Positions 1 to 11,291 of a DNA stretch of 64,000 nucleotides are shown piece after piece. Origin of the DNA: Bradyrhizobium genosp. L (GTDB lineage: Bacteria; Pseudomonadota; Alphaproteobacteria; Rhizobiales; Xanthobacteraceae); contig NZ_CP061378.1 of the NCBI RefSeq assembly GCF_015624485.1, positions 682,001 through 746,000 of the forward strand, in the 5' to 3' direction. The notes under the pieces were generated by a model, which was given only the letters and a program-made list of their open reading frames with translations, was not told where the DNA came from and did no database searches. A program made the position numbers and the translations under genes. How positions within the stretch are numbered: position 1 is the stretch's first letter; every line of letters starts with the position of its first letter.

Positions 1-837
1 CATGCGCTCGACCTTGGCGGCCTCGCGCAGCTTGGCGACATAGTCGGCCTGGGCCTTGCGGGTCACGTAGGTCTCGATCTGGGCCTTCACCTGCTCGAAG
101 TCGGGCGCCTTGCGGTTGCGCTTTTCCTCGACCTTGATGATGTGCCAGCCGAACTGCGACTTCACCGGGTCCGAGATCTTGCCCGGCTCGAGCGCGAAGG
201 CGACCGCGGAGAATTCCGGCACCATCTGCTCCTTGGTGAAGAAGCCGAGGTCGCCGCCGTCGGAAGCGCCGGGGTCCTTGGACTTCTTCTTGGCGAGCTC
301 GGCGAAATCGGCACCCTTGTCGAGCTCGGCCTTGATCGCCTTGGCCTCATCCTCGGTCTCGACCAGGATGTGGCGGGCGCGCACCTCCTGCTCGCCGGTG
401 ATCTGCTTGGCGGCCTCGTCATAGACCTTCTTCATGGCATCGTCGGTGGTGGCGGCCTTGCCCTCGGAGGCGAGCAGGCTGTCCATCAGGAGGCGATTGC
501 GGGCGAAGGCCATGCGCCGCTTGAAGTCGTCGTTGTTCTCGATCTTCTTGTCCTCGGCGGCCTTGGACACGATCTTCATGTCGATCAGGAACGACAGCAC
601 GTTGTCCTTCTTGGTCGACGGGTCCATCTGCTGCAGGCTCGGCCCCAGTTCCTCTTCGGCCATCGCGACGTCGCTGGCATGGATCTCGGAACCGTTGACC
701 TTCGCCAGGACCGGGTCGGATTCGGCGGCGCGGACCGGCAGGCCGGCGGCCAGCACTGCGACAAGACAGCCGGTTGCGGCCAGGGCGGCGAGCCCGAGGC
801 GGAGGCCGGTTTTTGTTTCCGGAGGCGAGGTGGTCAT
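1..837 (-). CDS. Parvulin-type peptidyl-prolyl cis-trans isomerase, partial
   Basis: The gene starts at ATG 837 and is still open at the left edge, so the C-terminal end is missing; 279 codons are visible. Residues 12-37 form a signal peptide or anchor (hydrophobic run ending in AAGLPVRAAES). A SurA/PrsA-like N-terminal helical region follows, then a PpiC rotamase domain at about 152-238, with the family landmarks VRARHILVE near 152 and FGWHIIKVEEKR near 229. It should act in the periplasm as a foldase for secreted proteins. It is divergent from secA, which fits a role just after Sec export. The family is secure; the exact substrate is unknown. Confidence 0.93.
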   Translation of the reverse strand, partial: MTTSPPETKTGLRLGLAALAATGCLVAVLAAGLPVRAAESDPVLAKVNGSEIHASDVAMAEEELGPSLQQMDPSTKKDNVLSFLIDMKIVSKAAEDKKIENNDDFKRRMAFARNRLLMDSLLASEGKAATTDDAMKKVYDEAAKQITGEQEVRARHILVETEDEAKAIKAELDKGADFAELAKKKSKDPGASDGGDLGFFTKEQMVPEFSAVAFALEPGKISDPVKSQFGWHIIKVEEKRNRKAPDFEQVKAQIETYVTRKAQADYVAKLREAAKVERM

Positions 838-1190
838 GCAAAATCCTTAGGTCCAAAGGAGGGGCTTGAGCGGGGCGGACACTCGCCCAATCGCACCGCG
901 ATGGCAACGCGAAAGTCTTGTCAAAATGATGAATTCCTTGACATCCTGCCAACGTTGACAACCCCCCGACCGGGCCATATCTCTGCGCAATCGTGTCGAC
1001 GGCAAGAGCGCTTATTTTGCTGCGTTTTTGGCCGTTGAACCCAGGATGGCCTGTTTCCCACTCAATTGGCGGAGAGCCCCCGGGTCGGGCTGTCGTCGCC
1101 GCGCGTCACGGTGAGTTGATTGGCGACCCGGTGGACTATCTCAGGCTGTAACCGAACAACGAACTCGAGACCGAAGAACAGGAATTTCGC
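838..1190. promoter_or_regulatory. Divergent intergenic region between the PPIase gene and secA
   Basis: This 353-base gap carries the start regions of two divergent secretion genes. On the plus strand there are two TTGACA hexamers (938-943 and 955-960). The second is 17 bases from TATCTC (978-983), a possible but weak sigma70 promoter for secA. No convincing gene is present. The promoter assignment is inference from spacing only. Confidence 0.35.
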
Positions 1191-4058
<2,868 letters not shown>

Positions 4059-4067
4059 GCTGGCGGT

Positions 4068-4090
4068 GGCGGGTGGGCCAACGACCCGCC
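4068..4090 (+). terminator. Possible secA terminator hairpin
   Basis: GGCGGGT (4068-4074) and ACCCGCC (4084-4090) are perfect 7-base arms with a 9-base loop, ten bases after the secA stop. There is no T-tract, so it is only a candidate terminator or mRNA-stabilising hairpin. Confidence 0.3.
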
Positions 4091-4262
4091 TGCCGCAGCG
4101 CAGTGGCCAGAGCCACTTGCAGCGCTTGTGAAGCCCTTCACTTTGCAACTTCTAAGTGATCGAGTAGCCTTGGCGTTGCGGCGTCCTGGCTGACGTTCGG
4201 CGGCATTTTTTCGTTGCCGCACGGGCCTTTGTCGTCGAGCCGGACGTTCGACGGGGCCGATC

Positions 4263-7034
4263 ATGTCGCGTCTGATTCAAATTGCGGATTGGACTGGCGA
4301 GAAGCGTGCCAATGTCGTGTTCGTTCACGGACTTGGCGGGCATCCCTATGACACGTGGCGACGCTCGCCGACCGGCGACACGTTTTGGCCGCTTTGGCTG
4401 GCCGAGGACGTCAAAGGCCTGAGCGTCTTTTCGTTCGGGTATATATCTCCGGCAACGAACTGGCTCGGGACGGCGATGCCGCTGCTCGACGAGGCGGCCA
4501 ATGCGCTTCGGGTGCTGTTGAACGATACCAGGCTTCATGATGGTCCCATCGTATTCGTGTGTCACAGCCTCGGTGGCTTGATCGTCAAGCAGGTCCTCCG
4601 CGCTGCGAACGAACAGCGGAGCGACCCGCAAACGGCCGAGTTCCTCGCCCGGGTCCGGCAGGTCGTTTTCGTCGCCACCCCACACACCGGGTCCGGCAAG
4701 GCGACGCTTCTCGAACGACTGGGTTTCTGGACCTGGGGATCGGATTCGGCGCGCGACCTCGTCGCCAACAAGCCAGAACTTCGCGATCTCAATTTCGGCT
4801 ATCGGATTCTGGCCAGGGAGCGAAAGGATCAGCTACGGCATCTCAGCTACTACGAGATGGTCAACACTCTGTTTGGGCGGATCGTGGAGCCCGACTCGGC
4901 CGACCCCGGGCTCCCCGATTGCACGCCGACGCCGATCAGGGAGGATCACATCACCATCGCCAAGCCGCGCCGCCGCGACGAATTGGTGTACGCCGAGACG
5001 CGGAATTTCATCGCGAAGCTCGCGCCCGAGCCTGGTGGCGCAGCGGTGCTGCGCACATACCCGCTCGAGCCTTTCACGGTCGAATGGTCATGGTCGCAAT
5101 TTGTGCCCAAGCTGATCCGGATCGGCGCGATCGGGCTCGTTGCGGTAGCGATCTGGTTCGCTGTGCCGCGGCTGCATGCGGTCTATTCCGCCATTTTCAG
5201 CACCCAGGCGCAGGTCAGCAAAACCCAGTCGAAGATCGAGCAATTGCACTCCGATGTGGTTCGGATCGTTTCGGAGAAGGAGGGCGTGCCTCTCGATATG
5301 TTGCGCGCGGTCGTCGAGGAAATGGGCGCGGCCGCGACAACCAAGGACCCAGGAGAGATCGGCCGGCTGCTGATGCAGAAGGCCGATGAGTTCAAGGCAC
5401 TGACCGAACGTCTCAACCGCCTCTCCGATAGCGACCCGGAGGTCAAGAACCTGAGACTGGCGGCTGCGGCCGCCCTGACAGAGGGGCGCTTTGCCGACGC
5501 GAATTCGTATTTCGCCTCCGCTCAGTCGCGCGATCTGGCTGGTGTGGCGGATATCGAGGCGATGGCCAGGAAGAAGCGCCTCTCAGCCGCAGAGTCGACT
5601 GCACAATGGGCATCTGCGGCCATGCTGCGGCCCAACCCGGGCGCCTACCGTGAGGCGGCGCAGCACTATGCGGAGGCCGCACGCATCGCGATCCCCGCAG
5701 ATCCCAAGGTCGCGCGAAACTATCAAAGACAGCAGGGCAACGCGTTGAGCGCGCTCGGCGGAGAGTTCGGCCAGAACGAAGCGTTACACGAAGCGATTGA
5801 TGATTTTCGCGGCTTGCTGGGGACGATCGATCGGACCAGCGATCGGCTCGGTTGGGCACGTGCCAAGAACGATCTGGGTTTCGCTCTCTGGAAGCTCGGC
5901 GGGCGGGAGCCTGGCGTCGGAACGCTGAATGAAGCTGAACGGACCTACCGCGAGGCACTGGAAGAACTGACGCCGGAGCACGAGCCGGCCGACTGGGCGG
6001 ATGTGCACAACAATCTTGGGCTGGTGCTCTTCGCAATTGGAGAACGGGAAGCGGCCGCCGACAAACTGAAGGATGCCGTCGTCAATTTCCGCCAGGCACT
6101 CGAGGTGAGGAGCCGCGAGAAAACTCCCGTCGCTTGGGCGCAGACACAATCCAATCTGGGCATGGCTCTTTTGAGGCTTGGGCAGCGGCAAAGTGGCACC
6201 GAGACGCTTGAGCAGTCCAAGGCTGCCTTCGAAGAGGCCTTGAAGGTGAGGACTCGCGAGAAGAGCCCCTTCGACTGGGCGGAGACACAGAACAGTCTTG
6301 GATTTTCGCTGACGGAAATCGGACAGCGACAAAACAGCAACGAGAAATTGGAGCAGGCGGTCGGCATTTTTCGCGAGGTCCTGAAGGAGAAGAGCCGCCA
6401 GCGTTTCCCGCTTGATTGGGCGATGGCGGAGACCAATCTGGCCATCGCGCTCGTCGGGCTCGGGCTACAGGAAGGACAGCCTCAGAAGTTCGAGGAGGCG
6501 ACCGCGCTGCTTCGGGAAGCGTTGGAAGAACGGAGGGAGGATCGCGTTCCGCTCGATTGGGCCGCAACGCAAGTCGTGCTTGGCGGAACGCTTGCACAGA
6601 TCGGGCACCGGGACCGCAGCACCGAGAAGCTGAACGAGGCGATTGCATGCTACCGGGAAGCCCTCAAGGAATATACCCCCGAACGGCACGCGCCAAACTG
6701 GGCGGCCACGGAAGTGTCTCTTGGCATAACCCTGATTTCGCTTGGCGAACTGAGCGGTGACGTAGAGAAATTCCAGGACGCCGTCGTGGCTTTGAAGGCG
6801 GGACTGCAGCAATACACGCCCGAACGCTTTCCGGTGCAATGGGCGGCAACTCAGGTCTCGATAGGCTATGCGCTTTGCAGAAAGGGTAAGCAGGGCGGCG
6901 AAACGCAGAATTTGGTGGATGGGGTCGCAGCCCTTCGCGAGGTGATGAAGGCGCAGATATTCGATCAGGCCTCGGCACAATTCGAGATGGTCCGGAACGA
7001 GATCGCTTCCTGCGCGCCTCCTGGCTCGCAGTGA
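4263..7034 (+). CDS. Alpha/beta-hydrolase (SesB/PGAP1-like) fused to a membrane segment and TPR array
   Basis: A 923-aa multidomain protein. Residues 15-255 form an alpha/beta hydrolase: FVHGLGG near 20, nucleophile elbow CHSLGG with Ser102, and a likely catalytic His229 in EDHITIAKP. This layout resembles the SesB-type domain of fungal NLR proteins and lipase/PGAP1-like esterases. A transmembrane helix spans about 286-302. After a coiled-coil stretch, about 390-915 is a run of roughly ten TPR-like units of about 50 residues, each with the signature W-A-x-T-Q-x-x-L-G-x-x-L followed by F-R-E-A-L. It stands alone between secA and a VOC gene, with mixed base composition. Substrate and role are unknown; a membrane-tethered sensor-effector is inference. 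Confidence 0.8.
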   Translation: MSRLIQIADWTGEKRANVVFVHGLGGHPYDTWRRSPTGDTFWPLWLAEDVKGLSVFSFGYISPATNWLGTAMPLLDEAANALRVLLNDTRLHDGPIVFVCHSLGGLIVKQVLRAANEQRSDPQTAEFLARVRQVVFVATPHTGSGKATLLERLGFWTWGSDSARDLVANKPELRDLNFGYRILARERKDQLRHLSYYEMVNTLFGRIVEPDSADPGLPDCTPTPIREDHITIAKPRRRDELVYAETRNFIAKLAPEPGGAAVLRTYPLEPFTVEWSWSQFVPKLIRIGAIGLVAVAIWFAVPRLHAVYSAIFSTQAQVSKTQSKIEQLHSDVVRIVSEKEGVPLDMLRAVVEEMGAAATTKDPGEIGRLLMQKADEFKALTERLNRLSDSDPEVKNLRLAAAAALTEGRFADANSYFASAQSRDLAGVADIEAMARKKRLSAAESTAQWASAAMLRPNPGAYREAAQHYAEAARIAIPADPKVARNYQRQQGNALSALGGEFGQNEALHEAIDDFRGLLGTIDRTSDRLGWARAKNDLGFALWKLGGREPGVGTLNEAERTYREALEELTPEHEPADWADVHNNLGLVLFAIGEREAAADKLKDAVVNFRQALEVRSREKTPVAWAQTQSNLGMALLRLGQRQSGTETLEQSKAAFEEALKVRTREKSPFDWAETQNSLGFSLTEIGQRQNSNEKLEQAVGIFREVLKEKSRQRFPLDWAMAETNLAIALVGLGLQEGQPQKFEEATALLREALEERREDRVPLDWAATQVVLGGTLAQIGHRDRSTEKLNEAIACYREALKEYTPERHAPNWAATEVSLGITLISLGELSGDVEKFQDAVVALKAGLQQYTPERFPVQWAATQVSIGYALCRKGKQGGETQNLVDGVAALREVMKAQIFDQASAQFEMVRNEIASCAPPGSQ

Positions 7035-7086
7035 CGAAACGTCATCTGCGTGGGAATGGCGGGCGCATGCTCCGGTTGCGTCCGTC

Positions 7087-7524
7087 TCACCCCGCGAACG
7101 CGCTATCGAGATCGGCGATCACGATCTTCTTCATCTTCATCATCGCCTGCATGGCGCGGTTGGCCGCCTCGCGGTCGGAGGCGCCGAGGTAACCGCCGAG
7201 CGCTTTCGGGACGACCTGCCAGGACAGGCCGAATTTGTCCTTGAGCCAGCCGCAATTGCCTTCCTCACCGCCGTCAGCGGTGAGCTTGTTCCAGAAGTAG
7301 TCGACCTCCTCCTGGGTCTCGACGCTGATGAAGAACGACACGGCTTCGTTGAACCTGTATTTCGGACCGCCATTGAGCGCGTGGAAGCGTTGCCCTTCGA
7401 GCTCGAAATTCGCCATGAAGTCATTGACCTGTTCGATCCTGGCGTTGGGGAACACCGATTTGTAGAACGCGACCGCGTCGCGGACGTTGTTGTCGAGCCA
7501 GAGGAACGGGGTGATCGACGGCAT
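7087..7524 (-). CDS. VOC family protein, PhnB-like
   Basis: A 145-aa protein starting MPSITPFLWLDNN, typical of the PhnB / 3-demethylubiquinone-methyltransferase-like branch of the vicinal oxygen chelate fold. It has one glyoxalase-type beta-alpha-beta-beta-beta module pair, with DAVAFYKSVFPNARI near the N-terminus and GWLKDKFGLSWQVVP near 95-110. ATG 7524 was chosen over an upstream in-frame start because CAGGAG lies just before it and the homologous fold begins there. Members of this family are often of unknown substrate, and no metal-ligand set was assigned here. It is a single gene facing away from the MarR region. Confidence 0.88.
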   Translation of the reverse strand: MPSITPFLWLDNNVRDAVAFYKSVFPNARIEQVNDFMANFELEGQRFHALNGGPKYRFNEAVSFFISVETQEEVDYFWNKLTADGGEEGNCGWLKDKFGLSWQVVPKALGGYLGASDREAANRAMQAMMKMKKIVIADLDSAFAG

Positions 7525-7677
7525 CGGGAACTCCTGGTTGGGGACGGCGGATCGACCTGCGCGACGGCGCGCGGGCTGCGCCAAACGGGCGCGCCCATAG
7601 GACGCGCGCGCGAGCCCACACCCGACATGTCCTGAGAACTTTTTTATGGTTCGCCGGGCTCGGCCCGCCGTGCCGCC

Positions 7678-7782
7678 AGAGCGTTTTCGAGCGAAGTGGA
7701 TACCGGTTCGCGTGAAGAAAACGCGTCAAAACAAAAAGCTAGAGCTTCGGTTCTGATTCAATCAGAACCGAAAATGCTCTAG
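7678..7782. repeat. Bradyrhizobium-type dispersed palindromic element
   Basis: The element runs from AGAGCGTTTTCGAGCG to GCTCTAG. Its core is a perfect inverted repeat with 13-base arms, TTCGGTTCTGATT (7746-7758) and AATCAGAACCGAA (7760-7772), around a single base. The outer ends AGAGC and GCTCT are also complementary. The wording matches a family of short repeats I recall from Bradyrhizobium and Rhodopseudomonas genomes. Its right end overlaps the stop codon of the MarR gene (7779-7781), so it supplies that mRNA's 3' end. Confidence 0.75.
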
Positions 7783-8288
7783 TTCGCGCTGCCGATCAGG
7801 CTTTCCAGCAGGCGCTTGAGCTCGTTGGTCGACTTGTCGCCATAGCTCTCGACGATGTGCTCCTCCTGGCTCACCGCCAGCGAGTTGAGCCGCCGCGACA
7901 GCGCCTTGCCGCGGTCCGAGACGAACATCAGGACCTTGCGCCGGTCCTTCGGATCCTGCACGCGGTAGACCAGCGCGTCCGACACCATGCGGTCGATCAT
8001 CTTGGTCAGGGTCGGATGGTTGAGCAGCACGGCATCGGCGAGCTCGCCCATCGAGTGGCCGTTGCCGTCAGACAGCACCTTGAGGATGCGCCACTGCTCC
8101 ACCGGCACGCCCTCCTTGCTGAGGCGTATTTCCAACTGCCGGTTGATCTCCCGGTTGGCTTGCGCCAGCAGGTAGGCGAGATGTTCGGTGATCGGGAAAT
8201 TTTCTTTCGACGGTTTGGCCACGGTGTGAGACTTCGTATTGGTCCAAATGAGCGAATGACCGGCAACGGTTGCTGCATCTATATGCAC
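7779..8288 (-). CDS. MarR family transcriptional regulator
   Basis: A 169-aa regulator with a winged helix-turn-helix. VEQWRILKVLSDGNGHSMGELADAV is the first part of the DNA-binding domain, NHPTLTKMIDRMV the recognition helix region, and DPKDRRKVLMFVSDRG the beta wing with the family's DxRxxxV/L signature. It starts at GTG 8288, supported by AAGGA five bases upstream. It is divergent from the amide transport cluster, so repression of that operon and of itself is the natural reading. A palindrome lies directly upstream of its ribosome-binding site. The ligand is not shown by sequence. Confidence 0.93.
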   Translation of the reverse strand: MHIDAATVAGHSLIWTNTKSHTVAKPSKENFPITEHLAYLLAQANREINRQLEIRLSKEGVPVEQWRILKVLSDGNGHSMGELADAVLLNHPTLTKMIDRMVSDALVYRVQDPKDRRKVLMFVSDRGKALSRRLNSLAVSQEEHIVESYGDKSTNELKRLLESLIGSAN

Positions 8289-8296
8289 GCCAATCC

Positions 8297-8308
8297 TTGA
8301 ATATTCAA
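8297..8308. promoter_or_regulatory. Palindromic candidate MarR operator
   Basis: TTGAATATTCAA is a perfect 12-base palindrome, nine bases upstream of the MarR start and about 95 bases upstream of the transport operon start. An imperfect extension runs to 8317 (TATTCTCAA). AT-rich palindromes of this size in a divergent intergenic region are typical MarR operators. Binding is inferred. Confidence 0.5.
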
Positions 8309-8402
8309 TATTCTCAAAATAGGATCATTGCCCAACAAAAGGGCGGATGCCGCGGGTCGCCCGCTGAATGTGCTTTGAGCCTGGTGTTAGACAGGAGTTG
8401 GC

Positions 8403-9587
8403 GTGCGCTCGACGGTAAACTTCCCGGCTCGCGGCGAGCCTGCCTTTCCGCCGTCTTTGCTGCTCAGGAATCTGTCGTCGCCGGCGATCGATCGCGCCTT
8501 GTCGCCGGACGACCACGCCTTTGGGCGCCGCAGCGCCCGCGCCAAGCTCCGGATCGGCGGCTTCATCTGCTGCTCCGGCTCGCCCGGGGTCTGGGGTCCC
8601 TGCGCCACCAACAGCGCCGAGCTTGCGGTTGCCGAGATCAACCGCCGCGGCGGCATTCTGGGACGCGAGATCGAGCTGTCGATCTACGATGCCGGCGGGC
8701 CGGTCGACGAGGTGGTGCAGCGCGCCGAGCAGGCGCTGGCGTTCGACGATCTCGATCTCGTCGTCGGGCTGCACACCAGCGCGGTTCGCGTCGCCTTGCG
8801 CAAGGTGATCACCCGCAAAGGCATCCCCTATATCTATACGCCGGTCTACGAGGGCGGCGAGCAGACCCCGGGCGTGGTGGCGATCGGCGAGACGCCGCGC
8901 TGGCAGAGCCGGCCGTCGATCCACTGGCTCGCCGAGGTGAAGCGCGCCGCGCGCTGGTACCTGATTGGCAGCGACTATGTCTGGCCGTGGCAGTCGCATC
9001 GCGCCGTCAAGCGCTACATCGCCGAGACCGGCGGCTATGTCGTCGGTGAGGAGTTCGTTCCGCTCGGTGAGGACAATCATGAGCCGCATCTGGCGCGCAT
9101 CCGCGCCGCCAAGCCCGACGTGGTGCTGATCTCGCTGATCGGCACCGATAGCATCACCTTCAACCGCGCCTTCGGCGAATGCGGGCTCGCCACCACCACG
9201 CTGCGGCTCGCGGGCGCGATGGACGAGACCGTGCTGCTCGGTATCGGCGCCGACAATTCCGAGAACCTGTTCTGCGCCTCCGGCTATTTCCCCGGCATCG
9301 GCTCGCGCGCCAATGACGATTTCCAGGGCCGCTATTTCGCGATGTTCGGTCCGAACGCACCACCGATCGGTTCGCTTGGCCAATCCAGCTATGAGGGGCT
9401 CTGCCTGCTCGAGGCCGCCGCGGCCAAGGCTGGCACCCTGGCGATGCGCCCTTTGCTCGCGGCGGCGCGCAACATCGTCTATTCGGGGGCGCGCGGGCCG
9501 GTCACCGTGCGCGATGGCCGCACCCGGATGGCGATGTATCTCGCGGAAGCCGACGGGCTCGATTTCCGGCTGATCAAGCCGATCTGA
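8403..9587 (+). CDS. AmiC/UrtA-like ligand-binding protein (type 1 periplasmic-binding fold)
   Basis: A 394-aa protein starting at GTG 8403 with AGGAG six bases upstream. From about residue 50 it has the type 1 periplasmic-binding fold of amide and urea receptors: SGSPGVWGPCATNSAELAVA, the AmiC-like IGSDYVWPWQS, and the second-lobe segment PDVVLISLIGTDS. The first 50 residues are charged and proline-rich rather than a hydrophobic signal peptide, so it may stay in the cytoplasm like Pseudomonas AmiC, an amide sensor. It is the first gene of the cluster and precedes the amidase. Sensor versus transport receptor cannot be settled by sequence. Confidence 0.85.
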   Translation: MRSTVNFPARGEPAFPPSLLLRNLSSPAIDRALSPDDHAFGRRSARAKLRIGGFICCSGSPGVWGPCATNSAELAVAEINRRGGILGREIELSIYDAGGPVDEVVQRAEQALAFDDLDLVVGLHTSAVRVALRKVITRKGIPYIYTPVYEGGEQTPGVVAIGETPRWQSRPSIHWLAEVKRAARWYLIGSDYVWPWQSHRAVKRYIAETGGYVVGEEFVPLGEDNHEPHLARIRAAKPDVVLISLIGTDSITFNRAFGECGLATTTLRLAGAMDETVLLGIGADNSENLFCASGYFPGIGSRANDDFQGRYFAMFGPNAPPIGSLGQSSYEGLCLLEAAAAKAGTLAMRPLLAAARNIVYSGARGPVTVRDGRTRMAMYLAEADGLDFRLIKPI

Positions 9588-9622
9588 CGGCGGCCTGCGA
9601 CCGCCGGGGTTCGAAATAATAC

Positions 9623-9650
9623 TTGAAAAGGAAAATATTTCCGTTTTGAA
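9623..9650 (+). promoter_or_regulatory. AT-rich inverted repeat upstream of the amidase
   Basis: In the 138-base gap before the amidase, GGAAA (9630-9634) and TTTCC (9638-9642) flank ATA inside a locally AT-rich block with TTGAAA on its left. It could be a second operator or promoter of the cluster, since the block stands out from its G+C-rich surroundings. Weak evidence. Confidence 0.25.
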
Positions 9651-9725
9651 TAGTGCATCTCGCCGACCGCCCGCCAAGACGGGCGCGGCGCCATGCCCAG
9701 GGACCACCAAATCCAGGAGAGCTCC

Positions 9726-11240
9726 GTGACCGTCTCCCTTCCCACGCCCACGCAACTTCGTGCCGTCGCCGAACAATGCGGCCTGTCGCTGACCGACGAG
9801 GACGTTGCCTCCTTCCGCGGCCTGATGCAGGGCTCGATCGAGGCCTACAATCTGGTCGGCGCGATGCCGGACGAACTGCCTGAGGTGAAATATCCGCGCA
9901 CGCCGGGCACCCGCCCCGCGCCTGAAGACAACAAGCACAACGCCTGGTACCGCAAGGCGACGGTGAAGGGCGCGAGCTCCGGCAAGCTGAAGGGCAAGAC
10001 GGTCGCGCTGAAGGACAACATCATGCTGGCCGGCGTGCCGATGACCAACGGCTCGTCGACACTCGAGGGCTACGTCCCCGACTTCGACGCCACCATCGTC
10101 ACCCGCATGCTCGATGCCGGCGCCGAGATCAAGGGCAAGGTGCATTGCGAGCATTTCTGCCTGTCCGGCGGCAGCCACACCGGCTCCTACGGTCCGGTGC
10201 ACAATCCGCACAAGATGGGCTATTCGGCCGGCGGCTCGTCGTCCGGTTCTGGCGTCGTGGTCGCGCTCGGCGAGGTCGACATGGCGATCGGCGGCGACCA
10301 GGGCGGCTCGATCCGCATGCCGTCCTCGTTCTGCGGCACTTACGGCATGAAGCCGACCTGGGGCCTGGTGCCCTATACCGGCATCATGCCGATCGAGATC
10401 TATGTCGACCACACCGGGCCGATGACCGCGACGGTGGAAGACAACGCGCTGCTGCTCGAAGTGCTCGCCGGCGACGACGGCTACGATCCACGCATCAAGG
10501 CGCCCAAGGTCGAGGACTACACCAAGGCGTTAGGGGCCGGCGTCAAGGGCATGAAGATCGGGATCGTCAAGGAAGGCTTCGAGCAGCCGACCGCTGAGGC
10601 CGCCGTCAACGAAAGCGTCCGCGAGGCGGCCAAGCGCTTCAAGGATCTCGGCGCGAGCATCGAGACCGTCTCGATCCCGATGCACATGGCCGGCGGCGCG
10701 ATCTGGACCCCGATCGGTACCGAGGGACTGACCCAGACCATGATGTTCGGCGACGGCTACGGCCTCAGCCGCGGCGATCTCTATTCGACCTCGCTGATGG
10801 ATTTCCATCGCGGCTGGCGCCGCCAGGCGGATTCGCTGTCCGAGACCACAAAGCTTTTCATGCTGCTCGGCACCTACATCAACAACAGCTTCGGTCCGCG
10901 CTTCTACGGCAAGGCGCTCAACATTTCCCGCCGGCTGGCTGCGGCCTACGACAAGGCCTTTGGGGATTACGACCTGCTGCTGATGCCGACCACGCCGATG
11001 AAGGCGACCAAGCTGCCGGCGCCCGACGCCAGCCGCGAGGAGATTGTCGCCCGCGCGCTGGAGATGATCTCCAACACCGCGCCGTTCGACATCACCCATC
11101 ACCCCGCGATGTCGCTGCCCTGCGGCATGGTCGATGGCCTGCCGGTCGGGCTGATGCTGGTCGGCCGCATGTTCGAGGAATCCACCATCTATCGCGCCGC
11201 GCATGCCTTCGAGCAGGTCGGCGACTGGAAGAAGATGTGA
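9726..11240 (+). CDS. Amidase (amidase-signature family)
   Basis: A 504-aa amidase-signature enzyme that hydrolyses amides to acid plus ammonia. The Ser-cisSer-Lys triad is visible: Lys in VALKDN, the Gly/Ser-rich AGGSSSGSG, and the nucleophile segment IGGDQGGSIRMPSSFCG. The GGDQGGSIR form is that of amidases linked to nitrile hydratases, such as rhodococcal amidase, rather than GatA. Start GTG 9726 was preferred to an ATG 33 bases upstream because AGGAGA precedes it with good spacing. It lies inside an ABC uptake cluster, so the transporter probably feeds it. The precise amide is unknown. Confidence 0.93.
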   Translation: MTVSLPTPTQLRAVAEQCGLSLTDEDVASFRGLMQGSIEAYNLVGAMPDELPEVKYPRTPGTRPAPEDNKHNAWYRKATVKGASSGKLKGKTVALKDNIMLAGVPMTNGSSTLEGYVPDFDATIVTRMLDAGAEIKGKVHCEHFCLSGGSHTGSYGPVHNPHKMGYSAGGSSSGSGVVVALGEVDMAIGGDQGGSIRMPSSFCGTYGMKPTWGLVPYTGIMPIEIYVDHTGPMTATVEDNALLLEVLAGDDGYDPRIKAPKVEDYTKALGAGVKGMKIGIVKEGFEQPTAEAAVNESVREAAKRFKDLGASIETVSIPMHMAGGAIWTPIGTEGLTQTMMFGDGYGLSRGDLYSTSLMDFHRGWRRQADSLSETTKLFMLLGTYINNSFGPRFYGKALNISRRLAAAYDKAFGDYDLLLMPTTPMKATKLPAPDASREEIVARALEMISNTAPFDITHHPAMSLPCGMVDGLPVGLMLVGRMFEESTIYRAAHAFEQVGDWKKM

Positions 11241-11291
11241 GGCGGACGTTGTTCCAGGTAGAGGCCGCAAAGTCTGGATGGATCGGACGCC

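Noticed and set aside
8325..10412. Long minus-strand open frame across the AmiC-like and amidase genes
   Set aside because: Covers two well-supported plus-strand genes and their gap; low-complexity Arg/Gly/Ala product without a start signal.
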